Shown: in pieces, positions 19,744 through 33,000 of the stretch | How positions within the stretch are numbered: the stretch's first letter is position 1 | How the letters are laid out: each line of letters starts with the position of its first letter | NCBI GenBank assembly: GCA_030549335.1 | Contig: CM060194.1 | Span: 32,508,171 to 32,572,170, forward strand | From: Pontederia crassipes | Lineage: Eukaryota; Streptophyta; Magnoliopsida; Commelinales; Pontederiaceae | Reading direction: 5' to 3' | Length of the DNA stretch: 64,000 bases | Notes under the pieces: generated by a model | Told to the model about the DNA's origin: nothing | Seen by the model: only the letters and a program-made list of their open reading frames with translations | Databases searched by the model: none | Position numbers and translations under genes: made by a program

Positions 19744-22635
19744 TAGTGTTATAATTATAACGTGGATGCGTTTATAGTATTTGCATCGCTTTAAGTGTTT
19801 TTTCTTGTTGTAAGAGGAGGAAATTGACAATGTATAAAATAAAAATAAATATCATCGAATTTGAACTCTCATTCTTGGAAGCAATAAAAAATAGTGGTTC
19901 CATCGTTTCTATGATTACTGCCTATCTTCTCTAATCTTCAAGAAATAAATTAATATTTTATTAAATAAATTTTAAAATGAAAGGATTAAAAGAAAAATAC
20001 AATAGTTTGAAAAAAGAGTTAGAGAAAGGAAATATGAATAAATTAAGAAGTGTGATGAAAATTAGAATTAGGCAAAGAGTTTTAATTAGACGAAAATTTA
20101 ATTTCTACGTATCTCAACTCTTATAATTAGACTCATGCTCAATCGGTCAATCCAAATTTTCTTCTTCGCACAATCCCTGCTCTCTCTCTCTCTTTCTTGA
20201 CGAGCTGATTTTCAAGAGATAAAATAATATGTATTTCATTAAAAAATTTTAAAAAATAAAAAAAATTAAAGATAAAATATAAGCTTTTGAAACAAATAAA
20301 AGTATAGTTAGAAAAGGAAAAAATAAATATGAATAAATTAAGAAGAGAGATCAAATCAGAATTAGGCAAGGAGTTTTAATTAGATTAACATTTATTTATC
20401 ATGTATCTCAACTTTCATAAATAACACCCAATCCAAATTTTCTTCCTCAGAAAGTCCCCCTCTCCCTCTCTCTTTAAAGAAATCTGCACTGAAGCTAGGA
20501 CACGATGGAAGATCATCAAAAGGTTTAGACAAGGGAACAAATTGTAGGAAGACAGCAAGGTATAAATTTCTTTGAAATTATGAATATGAGATTTTTAATA
20601 GAATAAAGCATGCGATCAAATTTATTTATTTATAACGTAGTATGAGATTATTTTTAGCATTTTTTCCTCTTTTTGTCCAAATTTGATGGTGGTTGTTTTT
20701 AAATAATTTTGTGATAAGATTCATCATCTAAAACTTATTGACAGTGTTACAAAGATAGCTCTAGAACTCTAAATTATGCAGAATGACGAATCATTTCAAT
20801 CAAAGTTGTAGATAATAACTTATAGATGAAACATTTACATATTCTCATACTGTTATGGATAATCGTGAGATGAATTTTTAAAATTTATCAAACAAAAAAC
20901 TGCTGATAGAATAAAAAATATGATATTTTAAGACTGGTAGGAGATGTTAAAACCAACCAAAATATTTGAAAAAAAATAAGCACTCTAAATCATGTCATAA
21001 TTATATCAAATTTATCACAAATAGGAAGGTATTCAAACATGAGAATTACCTAAGGCTCCTGAGTGTCTACTTTCAAGAAAAATTAAAGGTTATATAATAT
21101 GATATTCCTAAATGAAATTTTGATTTATTTATTTACTATAGATCAAGTCTGTGTGGTACGTGCAAGGTTGAATTCATTTTTGGATATGAATTTTATATTG
21201 GATTAGCTTATGAAATATTATTTATAATCCTATACATGCAATAGATCCAAGAATAATCATCCTAGATTTTTATGCTAGTTGCACTATGTAGAGGATTGGT
21301 CCACATCTTTGGTCTTGTTCTATTCAAAAGTACTTAACCAACATCTCTTGGAGCTCTATTTAATTAGTTGTAAAGCATTTAATAAAAATTTATTATTTGC
21401 TTATAAAGTCATTTCATAAGTCTCTAGATATATTTAGTTCAATTTTCTACTTGTTTATCAATGGACCCTTTTACCATTTGTAAAATAAATGAAGGAAATT
21501 TGTATTTGATTTAGTTGCTCACTTGATTATAAGTTATATTTGATGTAATTGTTATTTGATTCTTTAACCTAAATCTCTTGTGACTCTTTTTATATAAAGC
21601 ATTTGATCAAAATTTATTATTTGATTGCAAAGTAAATTGATAAGCCCCAAAGATATATTCGATTTAGTTGTCTACTTGTTTACCAATTGACCCCTCTTAC
21701 CCTTGTTAATAGATGAAGGAAAATTGAATTTGATCTAGTTAGTTATACTTGATGTAACAACTTGATTCTCTATTGACCTTTGTACTCATGTCAACTGGAT
21801 TAAGCATTTGATGAAAGTTATACGTGATTTAGTTGTTCAAGTCGATGACCAATTAGCCATTTGATTAAGCATCTGACATCATTTGTTCATTGGGTAATTA
21901 ATTGTCCTTTTGATTAAAAAGTTTCAATCATGAGTCATGATACCATCATTGGATACCATTATTTTCGAAAGCCACTTCACATTTTCAGGCACATGATTAT
22001 TCAACCATGTTCTTGCTTTATTTGATTGTCCTACTTTTTTCTTGTAAAATATTAATAGTTAAATAGATTTAATCAAATAAAATCTAAAAATCGACAATTA
22101 TCATGTGTACTATTATCAAGGGAGCTAACCCAACTAAGGATATAATTCCTATAACGAATTAGGGGGTGAAGGCAAAACACTTTTGACACTATTCCTATTG
22201 TGTGGAACTTCTTCATCCGTACAAAGGAGAATGTTCCACTAAAAAATTGCAATCCCTTGATCCATAATCGATTATTGTATATCAGTACTATTACATATCT
22301 TAAATAAAGAGTCTTTCTTAAGGCAGCAACCGTTAAAGATGGATAAAATTCGAAGTTAGTCCCAACCAAAGTATTCTAATTAAAATAGGTAATACAATGC
22401 ACTTCAGTTTTAATGAAAGTCAAAGGAAAGAAAAAATTGTATTGTCAATATTGTCGTTGATATAAAATATTGTATTATTAAAGCAAAGTAACATATGACC
22501 ATTGTTCATTTTTATTAACGGACATAAAATTTGCGAAGGAGTCTATGGTCTTGTTTGGCAAAGTTAATGGTTTAATTAGTGGATGATGGTTCGACTAGAG
22601 GATAATGTTGATTGATATATATGTATGTTACGATA
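18656..22635. other. AT-rich intergenic DNA with local duplications
   Basis: No gene is supported. It includes an (AT)n microsatellite at 19695-19740; a 295-bp tandem duplication (about 19940-20180 and 20235-20475, for example GAATAAATTAAGAAG at 20036 and 20331); and a diverged direct repeat of about 226 bp near 21371 and 21597 (AAGCATTT...AATTTATTATTTG). An AT-rich block at 19040-19640 resembles 32530-33110. Confidence 0.6.
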
Positions 22636-23018
22636 TGAGTGTTAACTTCAAACTTTGATCTAACGGCACATCAACCACTTTTGCTCTTGAAATCTCAGTC
22701 TAAATGATTAGATCCAAAGTATATTTTCGCTGATTGAGTATTATGCCTTCATCCGATCTCAGAATCTCTAAACCAAGAAAGTATTGCAACTATCCAAGAT
22801 CTTTAATCTTGAAATTAGAAAATAACACAACCTTAGCATCTTCAATCATTTTACTGTCACTGCCTGTAAGGATGATGTCATCCACATAGACAAGAAAAAA
22901 CTACGATATCTTGTCCTGTCCGCTTGGTAAACATGGAATATTCAAGCTTGCTCCGTTCATAACTAGAATCTACAAGCACCTGAGTGAGTTTCAGGTTCCA
23001 TTGGCGGGAAGCCTGTTT
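22636..23018 (-). pseudogene. Copia reverse transcriptase fragment
   Basis: On the minus strand the translation gives KQASRQWNLKLTQVLVDSSY, YSMFTKRTGQDIVV, then after a one-base frameshift FLVYVDDIILTGSDSKMIED, LQYFLGLEILRS and LNQRKYTLDLI. The YVDD catalytic box is that of the copia RT (RVT_2) domain. Two in-frame stops follow. No LTR, integrase or RNase H is adjacent, so this is an isolated relic of about 130 codons. Confidence 0.9.
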
Positions 23019-24467
23019 CAAACGTGTACCTTACAAACTTTGGTGGTAGAAGAAGAACATGTCTCCCCTAGACGACAGAATCCTGGAGGTATATGCATAT
23101 ATACTTCCGAATAATGTGTTATAAAAGTATAGCGGTTAATTATTAGCATATAATAATTTATTTATAAATTCAATAAAAAATATTTTGATAAACATAGCGA
23201 TTAAATTAATGTGTTATAAAATGACAAAAATAGACTTAAGAGATAATTCATGATCATTTTTATACACATTATATTCATAATAATTAATTTATAATATTTT
23301 ATTTTAACTAGTAATATTTTTTGAAAAATATTATTTTAATATAAAAATATTGATTATTTCAAAATAAAAGATCTTATTTGGGTTGTAAGTAAAATTAAAG
23401 ATGTGATAAATAAAAATAAAAATAATATATGATGTTTAATAATTAAATAATTTTTTACTTTAAAAATGAGTATATAATAGGAATAAAATATAAAATCGCT
23501 ACCTTTATGCTCTATAAACTAGTATAAAAAGCTTATAGTATTTTGTATTCAAACCTTTAAACGCTGGTGAGAAAAAATATTTTTCAAACGTTTATAGAAA
23601 CATTTTAATTCTAACAAAACGTTATCCGCTACTAAATACTTTACTTTTTATTTTTTATAGTCGAGCTATAATAGCTATGACATTCTTTATTTTAAAGAGC
23701 ATATAATATGTTTACATATTTATAGAAAATTATTCAAGTGGTTTTGTTTTTTTTTTTCTGTTACAAAGAGAGGTCCACAAGGAAAATAAAGGTCGAAAAT
23801 AAAGGAACACATACATTTTAGTAGTGGAATTCAAACTCATAATCTTTCGATCTTGGTATTGGGCTTTCTCAATGTGTCTCTTTAAAACTGTCTAGTTATT
23901 ATAGTAAGTGTTTTTTTGGGAAACATTACAATTAGACATAATCTGAACTTGATGATAATCCTCTAGAGATGGAAAGAACTTTACAATTATTATTCCTCTC
24001 TCTCTCTCTCTCTTTTTTTCCTTTTCAAAGATGTCTCTGATCTAATTCCATTGCCAGTACTTGGATTCAATGAGGATGTTGACGGTCCAAAGTAATTGTT
24101 AGGTTAAGATTGAAGCTCCGCTTGATCAGATAATACACCTTGTGGTCGAATCTCCTGCTGCTTGGTTTCATTTTAGGCAGTGTGTGATGGTAGCTTTTTC
24201 CTTACAATCTCTATCATCCATTGTAGTAAAGACATGACTGCGTGGGTTTATTTACTGCTATTGTTCATAGAATTGCAGTAAACTAAGCAATGCACCAACA
24301 TTACTGCTGTCCTATGTCAAGTATGAAACGCAAGCAATTTTCTTAAGTAACAGGTTTTCATGTATAATACAAACTTGGGCAAGTGTTGCACCATAACATT
24401 CAGAAAAAAAAAAAGCTAGATTCATGAAAAGAGAAATGCGAACGCAGCTTTTGTCAAGACTCTTGGT
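23019..24467. other. AT-rich intergenic DNA
   Basis: Nothing coding is seen. A (CT)n run lies at 23996-24013. The last 150 bp are likely the 3' UTR of the lipocalin gene on the minus strand. Confidence 0.55.
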
Positions 24468-27057
24468 CTACTTGACGTAGAGTTCAAGAAGCTTTTTCAG
24501 CGTGTCAAAAGTGCTGGTGAAGGGGTTCAGCTCGAGAGGTGCCTTCAACTCCAGATCTGGGAATTGATTTGTCAGAGTTGCCTGCATTCCCGGCATCGAC
24601 ATCATGGAAGCTAATCGAGTGGAGGAGATAACTTCACAGTCCTGAGGAGTTTCCTTTATCTTACTGGGATCGTACCCAAAATTTTCCAAGTAAGATCTGT
24701 ACTTGTCAATGAAGTCTGGTCCAGGATTAGGGGTCCTCGAGTAAATCTAATGTAAAAAAAAGAACAAATATTATTCTCATTGCAACTTGAACAGTGCAAA
24801 ATTTGTCATTGAAAACTACTTCTGAAGAATTAAGATCATAATAATAGATATCCCTGAGTAGAAACTCTCATTGAAGAAAGAAGACAGCTACCATAATCTG
24901 TGTATTGCCTATGGCTAAACTCGCCGTGAGATAATCCGAAAATTAAGGACAATGCTCAAGTACTTTAAATAACTTGAATCCCCAAACCTTCGAGGTAAAA
25001 GATGAAATTACAATTACTCTATCAACATATGGCATGATTCACTGACAAACTTGTTGCTTAGGTTACCTGAATGAAGCTCCTGTCCTTAGCTCCAGAAACA
25101 AGAGCAAAGTTGTCATAATCAGTTGCAATCACATCATAAGGCTCCTTCGGAATAAAAGGAAGTGTTGGAAAACGAAGGTAACATTTCTCTCGGATCATCT
25201 CCTGCCTTTCCAGATCAGTTGCAGCTTTCGCCGCATCCTCCCCAGAAAGACATTGCACCCTTCCCCTTATGCCAGTCATGTAACCTTGAGGGCCACCATG
25301 AACACAAAATGTATCTACTTGAATTGATGGTGTCTTAGCATCAAATGAATATACACCCTGTTGGAAAGAAAACAATCGTCTGTTAAGTTCAAAAGATACT
25401 TGAACAACATATAAACATCAAATGTAGGCTCGTATCATCTGACTTGGGTGCAATGGCAATCTTCCTGTCCTTGGCCGGCAAATCCCCGTTTAAGAGAAGC
25501 TACTTCAAACCATCTCCCAGAATATCTCACAGGATCAAAATTTTTTGCTGTCATGCCCCTTGTCATCATGGCCCTACCTCTTTCATCTGGCGCATCATCG
25601 AAATTTAGAGAAGCACCATTATCCCCAGCAGCTGCGATCTGGCATATATTACTGTGGGGAGATGGCTCTGCAGCAACCACCTGATCAACAAAGAAAAGGC
25701 TTCTTATGTTTGTTTCTTTTAAGCTCATTAATTTCATCATGGATCATCTACTGCCATAATATCCTTTTAATGTGCACTATTGAAGAAATTTCTGCAACCA
25801 ATGTTGCATATAAGCTTCACTGGGTGTACGTATACATCCTTGCAATTTACAAAAATAACTCTGGTATCCCAATTAATATCTATAGAAATGTGCAGGATGT
25901 GAATATAGAGTCAAATATTTCATTGCGATTGTTGCAAACTTTCATGATCTGGTGGGAAATTGAGAACTTTTTACAAGAAGTAAAACCAAAAAAGATTACC
26001 TGGTTCAGTGGAGATATGACCAGGACGGAAGCAGCAAAACAAGACAAAAGATGCCTAGAAATTATCTCTTTCCTGGATGAACTCTCACCAAGTGTACATT
26101 TTATGAAGCTTTGCCTGGCAAGGGAACTGGCAGTCCTACAGATAGGAAGGGAAAAATGATCTAGTTGCCAAGCAGTGTCATATATCGTTAAGGCTAAAAA
26201 TTACTATGGGAAGACTCTTCATTTACAGCATTTTCTTCGGACAGAAAAAGAGGGCTCAACATATTGCCTCTTGTGTGATGCATTAGTAGACAATTCCATC
26301 AAGGAAAATAGAAACAACTGATGCCCTGTATACACTTAGGCAAGGACGGGAGCAACAACTGCAGGAAATTGCACACGCCAACACCACTGAAGCACAACAC
26401 ATTTTGCTGATCAAGGTCCATCAATAGAAATGAGCCATTTACTCAACTCAAGCCAGAAAGCTCAAAATAACACTTCACAGTTAAAGCAACAGTTGCTGAT
26501 AAATAAAAAAGGCAAAATTCATGTAAGGACATGGATTACGATGGAGTCAATAGCATCAAAAGATACAAGCTTTCTGTTATCAGACTTACAGAACAAGCAC
26601 TAATTCAGGACAAACAACCCACATAACCATGTATGTTGCAGTGCAAGCTGACATCTGAACGAATCCTGAACTCTATGAGGTGCCAAACACAAAAGAAAAA
26701 AGAAAAAAGAATCCGGGGAATGAGTTCAGATAATTCAACATTCGCCCAACTTCTACTTAGAACAGAATTCACACTCCTGCTCCAGTTCCCCGAAAACTGG
26801 TTACAGATTGCAGTCAAAATCTAGTGAGCTAAATGTGGAGTTGCACAGTCAAATTTTAAAATAATTTATTAACTCTTAAAAGTCTGTCGACTGAGAAAAC
26901 TTCCCAGGAAAAAGAAATACTGTGAAAAGCACCATAAAATCTAACATGAAATCGAGAGACTCTTTCTTCGTACGATGAAACAGAATCCATACCGCCCACA
27001 CGGGGGACGACAGGGGGGCAGCGTGATGCGAACCCCCGGCGCCTGCAACGGAACCAT
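24468..27057 (-). CDS. LCNP: Plastid (thylakoid lumen) lipocalin, 5 exons
   Basis: Minus-strand exons 27057-26993, 26135-26000, 25680-25444, 25357-25067 and 24746-24468 all have GT/AG borders and close in frame to 335 residues, near the usual about 350. Residues 1 to about 45 form a transit peptide; HLLSCFAASVLVISPLNQVVAA (about 50-71) is a lumen-targeting hydrophobic segment ending in an Ala-X-Ala-like site. The lipocalin GxW signature is in YSGRWFEVASLKRGF (Gly122-Trp124), preceded by RGMTAKNFDPV. Further family marks are EDCHCTQGVYSFD, VDTFCVHGGPQGYMTGI, PYDVIATDYDNFALVSGA and the C-terminal MMSMPGMQATLTNQFPD. Known role of this family (also called CHL): in the lumen it limits lipid peroxidation and is needed for slow photoprotective quenching (qH) of light harvesting. 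Intron 1 is long (857 bp). All exons are open, so the gene should be functional; exon 1 is the least certain. Confidence 0.93.
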
Positions 27058-29519
27058 GACGTTCCCGAAGCTTCTAGACAACTTTTTTCCTCCTTTTTTT
27101 TTTTCTTTTTTTTCTCTTGTAGTATTTTTTTTTTCCTGTCGTTGAGAAAAAATGTGGACTGGAACGAAGGGAGCTAAAGCAGCTTCCTCTGCGTCGATTC
27201 TGGTACACCGCAAAGCATCGCTAAGCACCTCGAGCGTCGAATAAGAACCGTACGCGTGTCGTCCCAGCAGCTCCCCGTACCTAAAGAAGAGCGCTTAAAT
27301 CGTTTATGGAGGTACATAATCTGACTTGTTTCGTACAAAAATCCCAAACTAGATTGCGACGATATCCTTCTAACTTTATGGACCCAAATACCCTCACACG
27401 CTTACCCTAATAACAAAAATGCCCGTAAAAGGTCGACTGCGGGATAAATGGGGTTTTCAATTTTCTTGGGTCTCAGGCAAATATCAGGGACTTCTTTTCT
27501 CATGTTAGATTTTTGCTGGTTCTAGGCAATGCATTAAGTTTTGCTAATCGAACAATTTAACGCATCATTAGGATTAAAACACTTGGAATTCTCTCCATTT
27601 TCTCCACGAAATTGTTAGATTGTTTGCAACTTGCAAGAAAGTTCCAGCTTCAAATTCTAGTTTTGATCTACATATCTTCTTCTCTTCTGTCAGTGGCCAC
27701 CGAGGACTAGAAGGTCGACCTCTTTGGAGAAGGTAAAATGGTGACTGGTTGTTGGAGTTCGTCTTGGTGTTAATGGTTTTTGTCTCGGTACGAAGTTCAG
27801 GTCTTTGATGGAATGGTTGCAGTTAATTATGACATGTCTATGATGGACGCTGTGTTCTTTAGTGAAAATTAGGACTTACTCTTCAAAAGTGTTATGTTGC
27901 CTGTGTTTGAAGAAATGATACTCCAGTTGCTTGTTTGGGGTGAAAGTAGTTCGGGTCGAATCTGATTTTCGGTGCAAAAAAATCAATCATTTTTTATGTC
28001 AATTTTTTAAATTAAAAAAAACATCCTAAAGCCATTTTAAAAAATTAAAAACCACCATCTAGCGGATCAATTTTTTCGAGTGATTTTCGATCATACTTTT
28101 ATATAATTATATTTTAAAAATACATATAATGAAATAAAATTAATAGGAAAATATTTAATTTTATATTAAGTATAAAATATACTACTAATTTTAAAGTTAT
28201 TAAATTAGAGTTTGACAATGTAATAGAAAAGTATGAAATTATATAAAAAATATTATATCTATAATAAAAGAATTGATAACATATGTATTAATTCTATAAA
28301 TAAAAAACCATAAATAAAAAACATGCTCCATGGACCTTAACAATTTTTTCGGATGGAGCTCTAATTTTAACGAATGAATTTTAATTTACTTAAAATCATC
28401 CTAAATCATATTCTGATATTCAATTTTCAACTTTTCAGTTTGATTTTTTCCAGACAATTAAATTTTTCTGATTGGTCAGATTTTTCTTACACACCTATTG
28501 CTTGTATTCGAAGAAAGAAACAATGTTATGCTTGATAGTTTGTTCATTTCTTAAACCATAAAAACATGTTAACCTTTATTCATGGTATATAATGACCCAT
28601 CACGGTTTCCAACAATAATGTTAAAGTCTGTGAGTTCCGACTTGCGTTGCCGTTACTCTCCGGAGGAAAAACCAAAGGGTGAAGGAAAGTTACAGAGAAA
28701 GGCGCAGAGGTGGTAGGAAGAAAAAAGAAGAAAATGTTTTCTATTCAACCACACGAATGCCATTACAATGGTTAGCTATTTATACTAAAATAAATAGCTA
28801 CAAAGGAGATGAAACTGGTATAATAAAATGTATAACAAAGCTACAATAAAAAACATAGAACATGACTAATAAAAGAAATGGTGTCATCTTCGTGCTTCAG
28901 TCAACGGTGCAACACCATGGAAATGTCGACGACATGGATTCCAACAAAAACTCGATCCATCAGGTCGGGTCATAGTTTTTGAAGGTCAAATCCGATTCGA
29001 TTTGGATCGAGTAATTGGGACATTGATCCAAGGTTAAAAAAAAGTTACATGAATAAAATACAGTTGCAGCAACCATCATCTAAAAAAAAATGAAATAAAG
29101 AATTGAAGAAAAAATCATGCTAGATTGTTTATATAGTTATATTTAACTACATGATGACATCATAAAAAATGGCAAATTTTAGATGGTCAGGCTTCCTTCA
29201 CTATTTAAGAAAGATTTTTCAATGGACCGTAGATTCTTTTGAAACAGCGATGACGATTATGTTCCTTGAAAATAATTTATCAAAGGTTTGTTTTCCTTTT
29301 GTAGTTGCGACAGGAAATCGTCGAAATTTTTGAGGTCGTATTTATCGTTGGTTTGTTTTCCTCCTGTAGTTGCGATGTGAAAGTAATCTCTCACGAGTCA
29401 AATATAATTTATATTATTATATCAATGAGATAAGACAATAATTTAATATTATAACTACCATGGATCCGTAACTCTATATAATTTATATATTATTTTCATT
29501 ATAATAATAAAGTAACATA

Positions 29520-29550
<31 letters not shown>

Positions 29551-29596
29551 GCTACTATAATAACAAAGTAATATATGATAATAGCCATTAGTATAA
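27058..29596. other. Promoter side of LCNP and AT-rich intergenic DNA
   Basis: 27058-27300 is the probable 5' leader and core promoter of the lipocalin gene (pyrimidine/purine-rich runs, GC-rich before 27290). Beyond it no gene is seen. A segment at about 28620-28960, with a GC-rich part and AGCTATTTATAC, looks like part of an LTR, but I could not define its ends. (ATT)n lies at 29521-29550. Confidence 0.45.
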
Positions 29597-30008
29597 TATT
29601 ATAATGGGTTAATTCCTTAAACCTTTCATAAACTATAATAATTTTTCGCATTTGCCCCTAATATACGAACTTGTTGTAGCGTCCCAAACTATAACAAATT
29701 TTCACTGTAGTCCATCCGTCATATTTTGTTAACTTTTTTTTTATTTTTTTCAATTTATTAAATGACTAAACCACCCTTCTTATAAGCGAAGAAAGTGAAC
29801 ATTTATTTCAAATCATAAGAGGACAATTTAGATATTTAATAAATTAAAAATAAAAAATAACGGACAAATTAACAGAATATGACAGATGGACTAAAGTGAA
29901 AATCGCGATATAGTTTAGGGAAGCACTATGGTAAGTTCATATATTAAGGGTAGATGCAGAAAATCATTATAGTTTAGGAGAGGTTTAAGGAATTAACCCT
30001 ATTATAAT
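29597..30008. mobile_element. MULE-type MITE with perfect 9-bp target duplication
   Basis: The element 29606-29999 (394 bp) starts GGGTTAATTCCTTAAACC and ends GGTTTAAGGAATTAACCC; the two halves are inverted copies for well over 100 bp (for example CACTGTAGTCCATCCGTCA against TGACAGATGGACTAAAGTG). It is flanked by TATTATAAT at 29597-29605 and 30000-30008. A 9-bp duplication is typical of Mutator-like elements. It carries no coding sequence. A diverged relative lies at 58241-58626. Confidence 0.85.
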
Positions 30009-33000
30009 ATAATATTGATGACATTTTTTAATATTGTTATTAGTTTTTCAACGATCATTTATCTATTGAAAGTTTCGACGATTACAATCATTTATTTTAT
30101 ATATTATATTATTATAACATTATACTAATGGCTATTATTGATATTTATTTTCAGACAACTATTATACCATCATTAATTTTTGTTGCTACGAGTTATAAAA
30201 TCATTAGCCCACTCCCTCTTGCCACTCTCTCCCCCTCTCCCTCCCTATCTCCCTCTCATCTCTCTATGCTTGTGATGAGCCCCGACGATCCCCCATCTCT
30301 AACCATTGTCGGCTCCCATGAAGCTCAACTCCGATGACAACATTGTGGGGCCTAATGAAGTGAAGCCCGGCGACAATTTCAACTTCGACAACCACAATCT
30401 TCTTTGACAATGAGGTCCTCCCCTATTTCTCCCTTCTTCGACGACGACGGTAGCGCTCTCATGAGGGGACAAATATGCCCCCTGCAAGAGTGGCAGTCGC
30501 CAAACTGGATCTCACTGTTAAATGATGATATGACAGTTCATGGATGGATCCGACCAATAAAGGGCTAGTTCCAACGTGTACTTTAATTTAACTATTGATT
30601 TATGTAACTGCTAAAGTGTTATAAAATTTGTTCGTAGTTCTGTTATTAACTATTACTAATGTTTTTTTACATTGGGACATCAATTTAAATCATACTTACA
30701 ACTAGATGATTAATTTTCAATAAGCACGAAGTCAAAAGTACAAATTTTAATTCAATGATTAATTTTATATAGGTTTGTGCTGACAAAATTAGCTACTACT
30801 AGTACTAAAATAATTCAACAGAGATTTGATCAATCATGACTTATATGAAGAGAGATTTCTTATGTTATGCGACAAATGTGGTTTAAAAAATTTTAGATTC
30901 GTATATGATAATATTTTTTTTGTAGTTTAATTTTGCTATCAAACAATTGTGCAGTTAATCTTTTGTAGTGAGATGTTGAGCACATAGAACAAACTTGAAA
31001 AACATTCAATTCTAGGTGTTAAAAAAGATTGTCTATGATGTTATCAAATGCATGGACTACATGACAACAACCCAATTGAATAAGTGAAGTTATATGGATC
31101 GAGTTATTATCGAAGTGGTCCATAGAGGAATATAAATCAAAGTGCAAATAAGCAAAAACAAATCGAGGATTCGACCAAGGAACTTGTCTACACATTGGTG
31201 GTTGTTTATCTACATTCACTATTACAAAAAGCATGATATATTATATTTTCCCTTAATTATTGTATTATGATTTTATTTAATCAATGCTATAAAAAATTTT
31301 CTTATATTTTGATATGTCAAATTTAATAGGAAAAAAAATTGGATAAAGAACCAACTCCGCATGAAATTTTCCTAAGAATCCATCGGAAGAAAAAAAAGTG
31401 TTTCATTGTTTGCTTTGAGACAAATGCAAGACAATGTGTTGATAATATATTTTTCAATCTGTTAGATTTGTGCATATATTGATGTCCGACTATCCAAGTC
31501 AAGATGTTGACTTTTGAATGAAAGAGATAGTATGTGAAAAATTTCGTTTGCGAACTTAAACCAAATTAAGCATGCAACAACAAGTACAAAAACAACTTCA
31601 GCAGCAATAAAAGGGATGTTAAAAGTTGAACAAAAATAAATGAAAGCAATGACGAGACAAAATGATGTGTGATTGAGAAGATGAGAGGAGGAGAATGACA
31701 ACGAAAATTTGTAGAAATTTAAAATTGAATAATAAATTCCACAGATGATTTGAATATTTATTATAATTTTAATTTATTTGAAAACATTTTTAGTTTATTT
31801 TAATTTATTTCATAAATATACATTTAGTTATTTAATAAAATGATTAATTTTCCAACATATGGTACTTCCTTTGAAAGTCTGATGAGTGTATCTGTAAAAA
31901 AATTTGAAGGTTCCCTCGGTTCAGAATCTTTGAAGTTGTCCTTTGGAACCTATGACGGGGTCCTTTCTAATGGTTCAATTCGTCAAAACTCGTAAATTTA
32001 TAAATTCATTGAAACTTGCGACGGATTTCTGAATACATTGTAAATTACTTTGTGATGAGCATTTTTCAAACGGTGCTTATTCATAAAAAATATCAAAAAT
32101 ATTTTTTTTGATGAATTTGGTGTGATTTGCGACATAATGATCCACAAATTTGATGCTTTTTTGTTGTGGGATTTCGTCCTTTCCTATCTTTTGTAGAGGG
32201 TTCAAGAGTTATGTTGGATAATTATGGACTAGTGATGCTAGAAAAGTATGAAGATATTAATCAGGAAAATTGCTTGTTTTGTATGTTATATCACTTCCCC
32301 TTGCTTCTTAATTAAGGTGTCCTAACGTGCGAAACCATAACAATTATCTACATTGGTATTCGAGGAATTTATATTTCAAATTTGTAGATCTATAAGATAT
32401 TTAACATTTAGGATTCAAGAATTCATTGTGTTGATATTCTGAAATGGATACTTGAAAGACATCCATAGACCTGATAATGAAATTTCTTTTGGGTGTTTAG
32501 ATGACAGAAAACACTATATGTGATGGGTCTTGGGTTTTTTTAATATATATTATTTATTTATTAATACATTATTGTTTAGTTTAAAAACTAAATTATAAAT
32601 ATTTAAATAATTTTAAAAATAAAAACTATTTAGTTATAATAATTAAAAAAATATTCTATTAATTAGTTAAAATATTTTTCTTAGTATTATAGTATAATAA
32701 AATTATAAAAAATCATATTAATTAATCAAATTGATATAAAAATTATATTAATTATATTTATTGTATTATAGTATTAATTAAACAAAATTATTGTAAAATC
32801 TTTTGTATGATATTATATTTATTATAATAGAATTTATTAATTAAAATGTTTAATTGTTTTTAGAAAAAACTACATTATATTTGGATCTTAAGATTTATGT
32901 AAATTTTAAATAAATAAAGATATATAACATTTTTATAATTTTATACCTCATGAAATACTAAATTATACTCTTAGTTCTTACTTTTTATCCAAATACCTAC

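Noticed and set aside
20139-20369. 76-codon minus-strand ORF rich in Phe and Leu
   Set aside because: Low-complexity translation of the AT-rich tandem duplication.
25545-26159. 204-codon plus-strand ORF
   Set aside because: It is antisense to lipocalin exons 2 and 3 and the intron between them.
28620-28960. Second solo LTR
   Set aside because: It has an LTR-like look (TATTTATAC region, mixed composition), but I could not define TG...CA ends or flanks.
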